From contig JAKULF010000009.1 in the NCBI GenBank assembly GCA_022661535.1, positions 62,001 to 126,000 on the forward strand: DNA of 64,000 bases, written 5' to 3'. The notes below the pieces were generated by a model. The model was not told the origin of the DNA, made no database searches, and was given only the letters and a program-made list of their open reading frames with translations. Position numbers and translations under genes: made by a program. This document shows positions 56,291 to 64,000 of the stretch, piece after piece. Every line of letters begins with the position of its first letter. The stretch's first letter is position 1. Source of the DNA: Eutypa lata. Taxonomy: Eukaryota > Ascomycota > Sordariomycetes > Xylariales > Diatrypaceae.

Positions 56291-56591
56291 TTTTGAAAGT
56301 TGACAGATGCTCGCAAGACGTTGTTTATTAGACTTGCATGCACATTAAGGTCTTGATCAAACCCCCCTAGCGCTGCACTGCGGATCGCATTGTAATCAAC
56401 ACGGTCAGCCAAGGATAGACATTGCACGCTTAGCCCAGAAATGTTAAGAAAGCGCTGTGATTAGTACCAAACCATCCGTTGGACAAAGATACGGTAATAA
56501 CTGTCGCTTGACTAAATAGGCATCCCTCGATCATACGCCAATTACATGATGGGGATCTGAAGACGCACTGGAGACTTTTGAGATCTACTTG
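56291..56591. other. Intergenic sequence, no gene seen
   Basis: Spacer between repeat cluster 11 and solo LTR B; no feature identified. Confidence 0.45.
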
Positions 56592-56902
56592 CATCCTGTC
56601 ACACGGGGAATGGAGTCAAGTATTGTCGGATGCAAGATAGCTGCACATAACAGCTAACTACTTACGTACGAAGGTCATGCGACGGTCGTTTAGATGCCTA
56701 CCAAGAACCAACAGCTATGATCAGCTGCTAGGACGGCAAAAGGATATTTATAGATACGTACCTTTATTTTGTGTATATATATAGTGGACGACCCTACAGG
56801 CCGTACCGAGGAAAGGAAGCACTTCATGCACCTTAACACCAAAGAAAATTATCAGTTGAATAGAACCTCAGTTCCAAGCCTTCACATCCTTGTCACGCAT
56901 CC
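56592..56902. mobile_element. Solo LTR B with target-site duplication
   Basis: The element spans 56597-56897 (301 bp) and begins TGTCACACGGGGAATGGAG like solo LTR A. It is flanked by CATCC on both sides (56592-56596, 56898-56902). Shared internal blocks with A include GGACGGCAAAAGGAT, GATACGTACCTTTAT, GGACGACCCTACAGG and AACCTCAGTTCCAAGCC. Its last three bases are ACG where A has GCA, consistent with transitions at the terminus. The open frame at 56769-57047 starts inside it and is not credible as a gene. Confidence 0.8.
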
Positions 56903-57609
56903 ACCTTGTCCCAGGGGATCATTAACAGATGCAGCATTGGGGGAATTTGGCAAAGGGGAATCACCACGCGTCACGTACAGTGGAACTATAGCGTTCAAGG
57001 CACCATCAACTGAATGGACTGGGAAGGTTTTAACAGGACCGCGTTAGACTGATGAGGTTGGCTACACCTAAAGTGCCGTTGTCAACCGAGACATTACTAC
57101 TGAGAGAATCCTACAGTCGACTACACTCCCCTTATATTAGCATCCATTCGCTAGTGACTATCAAAGCTCTCTCTGGTAATATTACAGATGAGGGTCCTCG
57201 CTGTTAGATGCCCATGGCTTAAAGCCTCATCAGGAGCCCAGTTTCGGTGCCCTATACTCCTCTCCGCCTGAATGTGACTCAGCCTGTACCAGGCACTCAC
57301 TTCATCACACACACTTCATTGCATCATAGGTAGATGAGGTTCTTGCTAATCTTGGTCTATTCATGTAATCCTAACACCCTGCCATCGTTGTGGAAATACG
57401 TCCTACGCTTCTATGGAACCTTTCTCGAGGACATCCTTGGCCTGAAGTAGTGGACCCATGGTTGCGCTTTCAGCTCTCACCATCGTCGCAGTCGGGTTCA
57501 ACCTCAGTCTTGTACGTGCAGCCTTGTTCATATCATACGGGGAGTTTTCTTTAATGCAACTAGACCTTATTGCCTTGCTTCACTTACCTGTTGAATGAAA
57601 TGTAATGCA
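56903..57609. other. Intergenic sequence, no gene seen
   Basis: About 0.7 kb with no recognisable gene or repeat. Confidence 0.45.
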
Positions 57610-57890
57610 CTTCCCGTCCTGGCCCAGGAAATGGTATTTCCCTATATGAAACTAAGGGCCAAGGATTTCCTAGCCCTAACTTGTATAGGGAAAGGAGACT
57701 TTCTGGGTGGGGACCTTGAAGACATAATTACCCATATTAACGAGGGCTTGAGAATTGCTAGTGCATGTCCCTTAGCCCAATCCGGATCTCTGGGCCACCA
57801 CCTCAAAACCTCTATTTCCCCATATAAATCGGGGCTGGGAACCCCCTGACCTTAGATTTGGTGGTAGTCCCAGCTTGTTTCCCGGCCCTT
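57610..57890. repeat. Palindromic 88-bp repeat cluster 12 (about 3.2 units)
   Basis: Includes CCTATATGAAACTAAGGGCC (57641-57660) followed by a TTTCCTAGCCC arm, then GGGTGGGGACC, then the segment 57743-57821 shared at 77 of 79 positions with cluster 5. Second-type centres go from G-rich to C-rich along the cluster. Confidence 0.8.
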
Positions 57891-59014
57891 ACCTCCCACG
57901 ACCAAGGCGTGCAAGAGCGCACTAATGCTCTACGAACATGAGGACATGATTATGGATATACAAGTCAAGCCCTTTCAATTGGGTCCTCCATTTGAGTAGA
58001 AATTGCCAGCTGTTTATCCCAAACCTAACACGTTACTTTCAGGGCCTCCCTTTAGGTTGGGAGACATACCACTGCGAATCATCTATCTTGATTTACCTAC
58101 GAAAGGTCGGCGTGCACTGCGATATTGCTTGGCATGAACGGTGATCTTGGTTATCATTGTCCCTCTTGCAACGGGTGTCGAAAGTGTCAAGCTTTATTCA
58201 TGGTGACTAGGGAGCAGGCCTGTACTCTCAGCAACCTGGGAGCTTTCACCTAAGCCGGTACACCTAGTGATACTGCATTCATGCACTCATAGATGTATGT
58301 AGCGGCAGTCATGGTCCTGGAGTTTCTCGTCGCTCATCTGAAAACCTACCGTCAGCCAGGACTGCCATCAACTCGAATGGGATCTCGTGTTTAAAATACA
58401 AGTAGACCTGTTGACAATGTTGATCGTGTTGCATGATGAGGCTCAGACTGGAAGTATCCTCTGCGCAGATCTTGCTACTACTTAGACCACCACATACTTC
58501 AAGAGGAGTTCAAGGGGGTGTGGAAATTTAGCAGCCCATAGAATCGTAGGTATGAATGCTGCAATGCGCGACCTGCCCAGAGCGAAAGTCAGACCTAGAG
58601 CCCAATTTACCAGTGCCGCGACATCCATTTTCTTCAGAACTGCGGCGATGTTGAGGGCACATATGACCTCAGCTATGTCGCACACCCAAGACAATGACAT
58701 GCAAGGCAATCAGATGAAAGGTAGCAGGCCTATTCCTCCAACCTAAATATCACGACACTATGATGCCGCAACTATCTCTTATCAATTGCCCCCAACGAGG
58801 TGTTCATCCCTCAACTTGGTCTGGTGTTAGCATCATCAGCGCAGCGAAAGTCTACTGCGCAGCACATCACCAACAGCGTACCTCGATATCAGCATATATC
58901 GCGTGAGATTTCGAATCGGTAGCCGACGTAGTAGTGTATTGAAACCTCGAATCTCTAGATTAATCATAGAGAGGGGTTGTGGACGTGACTTTATCAACAT
59001 TCCTGTGTGAGAAA
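57891..59014. other. Intergenic sequence, no gene seen
   Basis: About 1.1 kb. The overlapping frames near 58482-58746 on both strands are short and motif-free. Confidence 0.45.
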
Positions 59015-59235
59015 TTCCCAAATTAAGGCCTAGAGATTTGTTAGCCGTTGGTTTGGTGGCGCAGTTGACATCGCTAGGTGGGGCACCAGATAACCTTCTT
59101 TCTCCATATAAACTGAGCCCGGGAACTTCCTAGCCATGGTTTGGTGGGACAATTAGCCTTTCCAGGTGCGGGGCCAGGAAACCGTATTCCCCCATATAAG
59201 CCGGGGCTAGGAAATCCCTAGCATATATTTATCAA
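59015..59235. repeat. Palindromic 88-bp repeat cluster 13 (about 2.5 units)
   Basis: CCATATAAAC at 59104 and CCATATAAGC at 59192 are exactly 88 bp apart. Hairpins include AGCCCGGGAACTTCCTAGCC and CTTTCCAGGTGCGGGGCC followed by AGGAAACC. This is the last cluster before the minus-strand genes. Confidence 0.85.
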
Positions 59236-60588
59236 TATCGTGACTTATTCATTCCCATTACATCTACGACAATGGCGTCATGATTATAATGTAGCAGTAC
59301 TGTTACCCTGAATTGGCCTTTAAAGCATAACCGGGACACTCTGCCCACCTTTACTATCGCCATTGGCCGAAGGTGTGCTGGGCTAGCGCTATAGGAACGG
59401 TCCCAGCTGGTCCTGGACCAGACTGTTAGACTTTGAAGATATAACATCTCTTTACCCTCCTAATCACTATCTTACATTGTAAATCTACCCACAATGCGAT
59501 ATTGTGCCAAGTCATCAAGCTGAATACAATGGCATTAGTGAAATGGATGAATGGAGATGGAGCACAGATGGACATGTTAACACTTTCATCATCATGACTG
59601 ACTCAGGTGCTATGGTATGACCTCCCTTGAAGAATCCCATTCTCGCTTCACCTTTGGCTATACCCAACATTAACTAATATATCCTTGCATCGGTGGATTC
59701 GTTAGACATCTATCTCTTAATCCCCGGGTTGAATATAATGATCCGAGATGATCCGAGATGTCTTCCGGGCATTATGAGATCTCGCTGCATGCGAACATGA
59801 CCATCATAGCTTAGGTGAGACTCGTTATAATCAAGGTGTCCAAATGCCAAATGCAGGGTGGAAGGTGAGCTTCTCCGTGCTCATGAGGTGGAGATGCTCC
59901 TGATGGTGGCGATTTAGTCCCCACGGATAACTTGTTAGGTACCACGAAGTATGCCTTGTTGCTATTAACGGTCTATACATATGACGAGCGTGCATAATGA
60001 ACCGGCACAGGCATTGACACATGGACCTAAAGGTGTTCGCAACGATTGGACCATACGACACGTCCCAACTTTGATAGGCGCCATATGCATCTAGATCCAT
60101 TCATACGCTGCAGTCGTAGTCGTCATTCCAAGGCATAGATGTAGTGACGACGGTAGTAGCAAAGCATAAGGAGAGCATGGCCAGCCTGGAGAATCTAGAA
60201 GGGTAGATCTTACGTTCGCATGTTACCATCAACTTGGTTCATCGTCATAAATACCTCTACCCAAGTACTTACCTACCTACCTAAACATTAAAATCTGAGA
60301 GCTTCTCAGTAGCTACTGAATAATCATTGATAGTATGCCATAGTGTTTGGTACGCCGGGTAGGCTGTCACGGATTTCTCGAGTTGCTCTACCTCGGTGAG
60401 CCGTATATACATACCCGACCTATTTAGGGAAGCACATTCACTAGGACACGAAGAATAAATAACATATGGTTACGTTGGCCAAGGGACCAAGTTCAGTAAT
60501 ATTATTACTATCTCTGTGAGAGCTTGCATATAGCAACATCAGCGGCAATTATGACCATGTATATGAAGATCTGCAAATAGACGGAAGT
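59236..60588. other. Intergenic sequence downstream of the zinc-knuckle gene
   Basis: No gene seen. It contains an 11-bp direct repeat near 59738-59760 (ATGATCCGAG twice) and a short ACCT run near 60266-60280. The part next to 60588 presumably carries the 3' end of the minus-strand transcript. Confidence 0.45.
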
Positions 60589-62233
60589 CTAATTAAATGA
60601 ACGAGGAGGCAATTCCTCCGGAGCCTTCTGCAACATAGTGTTGAACCGGTCCAGCGCTGCATCTGTGTTGAGATCGACACGTTCGCGACTCACGACGGCC
60701 AAACTAGGATCAGCGCGTGGAGAGCTAGGCAGAGGCACCGTGGTTGGATCGACATCGGATGGGTTGGTGCTACGTGCTGCCCACTTCCTAGTCTTATGAT
60801 CAGACCAGCTCGTGCTAGGTATCCTGCCAGCGTACAAGTTCGGCCAGTTCATATTGGGGTCGGGGTAGACGCCGTTCTTCTGCGTCTCGTAATTGAAATG
60901 TAACATGTGCTGGATGTTACCCTCATTTGTAGCGCACACAATGGCGGTTTCTCGCGTCCACGGTAGACCCATGTTACTCCTGGAGTGCTGGCCACCCTTT
61001 TCGCGATCGTGATCAACAGCGAACCTGCAGATATTGAGATCGGAGCGGATCTGACACTTGTTGGCTCGCTGGGCGACAAGCGTCTGAAACTTGCTGTCGT
61101 TGCTCAGGTCAGGCCAGTGTGGGCATTCATCGACTGCGTGCTCTTTTGTGTTGCATACGGGGCAACCTGCGATATCGCCCTCTGCGCTGTACGGCCCGAC
61201 ACAGTTTACGAGCAGGTGACCCTATTTGGAAAAAGGAGAAGTTAGTGTTCCGTGCCTCATCCTATCTTGTAACAGGTTGTATGACAAAATGGGAAAGGGA
61301 GGGCATCCACGTAGTCCCAGTACTTACTAGCTTGCCACAATTGCCACATGCAATCTCTTCGCGCCGTTTCTGACGCAAGCCTCCGTTATGGAAAAATGCC
61401 GAATTGTGAGCATATGGTAGGAGGGGAAGCACGTGCTGGCTGAGAGCCGCATTTTCGGCCGCCGTGCGGTTAGTATGCACTTGAATCGATACCGCGATAG
61501 GGGTTGCACCTGGGTGGTGCGTCGCGAAATTCTGCATCATCTCGACGCCGCCGTGCGCGTGGGTAAAGGTTCCAAACCACAATTCATTGCCCGTACCATT
61601 TTCGTTCTTGGTCTGGATCATATATGAATTTCTCAGAACGTGGTTCTTCTTGCTTGTCAACACAAGATTGTGGTTCTGATCCATCTGGACCCTTGCCCAA
61701 TTTTGGTAAACGAGTTTTGGGTTTCTGGCACCTTTTGCATCTCCCCTTTGTTTCTCTTCATCAGTGAGAGCACTGTACGGCCGTTTCTGGCCTCTGGAAC
61801 CAGTGACGGGGCCTGGAACGGTCTCCATTTGGAATGGGAATGCTGGGGCATTGCCACCAGTTGTGGTTGGCACCGAGCCAGCAGGACTCGGAACAGCGCC
61901 GGGAGGATCAACACGTTGACCCGGAACGACGTGTGTCACGCCAGGTGGGCCCGCAGGTGGAGGCTGAGGGCGACTAAGACCCGGAGACGGCGTGGAAGCT
62001 TGACCCGGAGGTGAAGGGCGACGGCGACGGCGAGGGCGAGGGCGAGCGCGAGGGCGAGGGCGACCCGAAAACGACATGGCAGAGCCAGGAGGAGGAGGGA
62101 GAGAGCCCTGTTCGCTCGTACCCGCGGGGGTATGGTCATATTGACCACCAGCAGAACTGTGAATGTCTGTCATATAAACATCTGGTTTCTCAGGGTTTTT
62201 AGCACCCTGAGAGGGTGACTGTTGGCCAGACAT
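60589..62233 (-). CDS. Two-exon protein with tandem CCHC zinc knuckles and an Arg/Pro-rich region
   Basis: Exon 1 is 62233-61328 (302 codons) and exon 2 is 61221-60589 (210 codons plus TAG), giving 512 residues. The intron 61327-61222 (106 nt) starts GTAAGT, has ACTAAC 18 nt before its AAATAG end, and is phase 0. Splicing completes the first zinc knuckle, C296-x2-C299-x4-H304-x4-C309, half of which comes from each exon. A second knuckle follows at C322-x2-C325-x4-H330-x4-C335. The N-terminal ~130 residues are disordered (Pro, Gly, Ser), with an Arg/Pro block at about 58-73 encoded by a 6-bp repeat. A conserved-looking core, about 165-275, includes NWARVQ and HAHGGVEMMQ. CCHC knuckles usually bind RNA or single-stranded DNA, and retroelement Gag proteins carry them too, but no protease or polymerase is attached. 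The start has A at -3. The role is unknown. Confidence 0.85.
61222..61327 (-). other. Spliceosomal intron in the zinc-knuckle gene
   Basis: 106 nt, donor GTAAGT, branch site ACTAAC, pyrimidine stretch TTCTCCTTTTTCC, acceptor TAG. Unspliced reading replaces the second half of the first zinc knuckle with unrelated residues and a stop. Spliced reading gives two perfect CCHC motifs in one frame. Confidence 0.9.
62005..62068 (-). repeat. Hexanucleotide repeat encoding the Arg/Pro block
   Basis: On the plus strand, GGCGAC and GAGGGC-type six-base units repeat about ten times. On the minus strand these read alternating Arg with Pro, Arg or Ala codons in the zinc-knuckle protein. Such a tract is prone to length change by slippage in steps of two codons, which keeps the frame. 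Confidence 0.8.
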
Positions 62234-62678
62234 TGTCTTGCGAGTACGAAATTAATCCTGCGAATGTTAATAACGACGAAGGAAACAATATCGAAAGGTA
62301 CAATGGTTATGGTTGGGTTCTTAACACTGGAAAGTGAAAAAAAGAAAAAGTTGCGTTGGAAATTGAAAGTTGAAAATTGAAAGTTGGAATGGAGAGAGGG
62401 AACGCAAGAATTGGGTTGGTGGGGGCGGCAACAGTTGAGTCCGAAAATTATCCTGTATGTAGTATCTTAGGCAGGCACAGTTAGGCGGGTGATAAGGACT
62501 GATAAGAGTGTTAATATTGAAGTCGTTTTGTTGCACGTACGCGAGTGTCTGTATGTATGCTGCATGGGCCCAGTGAGAATAGGGGATAGGGGCTGTAGTA
62601 TGACGAAGATACATGCATACGAGAGGCTACACTTGAACCAGTAGGCCCGTTAGAACGCCAAGTCCTTTACTATTCTAC
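62234..62678 (-). promoter_or_regulatory. Upstream region of the zinc-knuckle gene with a pyrimidine-rich tract
   Basis: Read on the minus strand, about 62400-62336 is strongly CT-rich, ending CTTTTTCTTTTTTTCAC roughly 100-150 nt before the ATG. This is a common feature at fungal transcription starts. It contains a 15-bp imperfect tandem repeat near 62358-62389 (plus-strand AAATTGAAAGTTG). No coding sequence is supported here. The promoter role is inferred. Confidence 0.4.
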
Positions 62679-63329
62679 CTATATACCACACCCCTGAACA
62701 GTATCCTTCTCATAGAGGCTCCTGGCATCATTACACAATAAAAGTATAAGAAGCAATCCAGCTGCCAATGATACCCCCAATCGTGTGACTCGTTCGTCGT
62801 TACGCGGTGCGCGGCCTTTTTTGGCCTTGCAGTAAAAGAGCAAATACGAGAAACCGTACTCTCCGAGACGCCAGTCATCTCCAACAAGGTCACGTCCGTT
62901 GCCTGGCGGGAACACGTATTGGCCATCCCAAGCATAGAGGCGAACCAAATCTGGGTACTCGTTAGATGCTCTGCACTGAACTACGGCGCAAAGCCGGTAT
63001 TCTTCTTCTTGTTCTCCTCCAAAGTTCACTGCTCGTAATACGAACGAGTGTAGATCGCGAAAGATCGGTGCCTCGGCACTAGCAGGAGTATAATGCACGC
63101 GTAGAGAAAAGGGAAATCCCGGAAGACGCGGTTTGCTCTCACCCTTATATAAAGTAGTTAGGTTACTCCACCACCTAGACCAGGGGTTTGTTGTAATACC
63201 CATATAGCTCTTCCCTTTCACGGGCTTTAGATAAGACCAGCAGCATACACATGTATATATATCATACATACCTATACCTATATCAATGTACCTATGTACA
63301 CTTGAAGCTTGGAGTTTTCGAACCCTCAA
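62679..63329 (-). CDS. Hypothetical protein with a C-terminal membrane segment
   Basis: A 216-codon open frame, considerably longer than its noncoding surroundings, so probably real. The best part, from about residue 45 to 175, includes GYRLC-like EYRLCAVVQC, LVRLYAWDGQYVFPPG and GDDWRLGEYGFSYLLFY. The AVV...DD...YLLFY spacing loosely recalls the end of ubiquitin-specific proteases, but the catalytic Cys and His boxes are not evident, so I do not assign that activity. A hydrophobic stretch near 186-202 (LGVSLAAGLLLILLLC) with a short tail suggests a tail-anchored membrane protein. The first ~30 residues lie in AT-rich repeated sequence (TATGTATGATATATA), so the true start or an upstream exon may differ. 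It is on the same strand as the zinc-knuckle gene, about 0.45 kb upstream of it. Confidence 0.5.
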   Translation of the reverse strand: MRVRKLQASSVHRYIDIGIGMYDIYTCVCCWSYLKPVKGKSYMGITTNPWSRWWSNLTTLYKGESKPRLPGFPFSLRVHYTPASAEAPIFRDLHSFVLRAVNFGGEQEEEYRLCAVVQCRASNEYPDLVRLYAWDGQYVFPPGNGRDLVGDDWRLGEYGFSYLLFYCKAKKGRAPRNDERVTRLGVSLAAGLLLILLLCNDARSLYEKDTVQGCGI

Positions 63330-64000
63330 CTTCTCTACGTTAAGTTTTCTTAATTAATAATATACTTACGGAAATTCAAATAAAATTAACCAATTCTAAT
63401 GTTCCTTACTTATATCAAGGAAATATATTAATACATTAATCCTTAAAACATATGCTGCCTTTACTCCTCTCCCATCTTAATTACACGTACTTACCTACTC
63501 ATTATCTTCATCCCTCCGCCAACTTCTCTTTATATTCACAATTTACGTTCAAGTTATCCGGAAACTAAAGCACACGTGTCGCCTAGTTTCGTTCCGTTCA
63601 ACTGTGTCTTGAACTACCTAGGTGAGTATCTATTTATTCGAATGGTCTGTTCATCCAACAACCTTCCCACGTCCACTACCACCGAACTTCACCACCTAAC
63701 ACTCCTCTACACCACCAATCCTACCTCATACATAGATTATTCCAGGTAAAAATCAAGAGGGTAATTCCGTCTGATATTTACACCACCTTGAGTCTGTTGG
63801 TCTCGAGGTTGTGCCATCGTTACACCCACATCGTTTCCCAAACGCACTTGCCTCCTCAACCAGCATTCTTCCATAATCACCGCTTTCCATATCCACCTCT
63901 TCCCCCACCTACTACTCCCCCACACTGCCAATATCAACTTACACATCATCCATCCATGCATGGTCGTATAAACAAGCCATACATCTAATCTAACATCTGT
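63330..64000. other. Pyrimidine-rich flank, no gene called
   Basis: From about 63470 the plus strand is rich in C and T with ACCT/ATCC runs, as in the 5' region of a plus-strand gene beyond the window. The proline-rich frame 63788-63988 (+) reflects this composition. On the minus strand, a 26-codon frame starting ATG near 63814 (M-A-Q-P-R-D-Q-Q) might be a first exon, but I cannot join it to anything. Confidence 0.35.

Noticed and set aside
56769..57047. 92-codon open frame (+)
   Set aside because: Begins inside solo LTR B and leaves it without any motif.
12245..59235. Palindromic clusters as a CRISPR array
   Set aside because: The context is eukaryotic, units are degenerate and contiguous with no unique spacers, and there are no cas genes.
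63788..63988. Proline/histidine-rich 66-codon frame (+)
   Set aside because: Composition follows from a C- and T-rich tract typical of promoter or leader sequence.

Overview
The window reads as a filamentous ascomycete (Pezizomycotina) accessory region. The evidence is a giant intron-free NRPS gene of fungal type, a spliced gene with a GTAAGT donor and an ACTAAC branch site, and two retroelements reduced to near-pure A+T by C-to-T mutation in the manner of repeat-induced point mutation (RIP). I do not assign a genus.

Layout. 1-11855 (+): 3' part of a nonribosomal peptide synthetase, cut by the window start, with order (C)-A-T-C-A[N-methyltransferase]-T-C-A-T-C. 11856-60588: a gene desert of about 48 kb. 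It holds (i) two RIP-destroyed LTR-type elements of 12,650 bp (14752-27401) and 10,350 bp (36652-47001), each with short terminal direct repeats and a target-site duplication; (ii) two related solo LTRs (49125-49421, 56597-56897), each with a 5-bp target duplication; (iii) one decayed coding relic (about 32239-33781); (iv) thirteen clusters, about 0.2-0.4 kb each, of a degenerate palindromic repeat with an 88-bp period; and (v) otherwise featureless sequence. 60589-63329 (-): a two-exon gene for a double CCHC zinc-knuckle protein and an unrecognised ORF with a C-terminal membrane segment. 63330-64000 is a pyrimidine-rich flank.

How the parts relate. The 88-bp palindromic arrays are the most unusual content. 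Both large retroelements lie inside such arrays. Removing each element plus one target duplication restores the 88-89 bp spacing, which confirms the element boundaries and shows that the arrays are older than the insertions. In both elements the terminal repeats carry mostly complementary halves of RIP damage: the outer half of each copy is the better preserved. A 52-bp near-identical piece of NRPS adenylation domain 2 lies about 320 bp downstream of the NRPS stop. No tailoring, transport or regulatory gene for the NRPS is visible downstream, so any cluster partners must lie upstream of the window. All domain and repeat calls are by eye; no alignment or database search was run.
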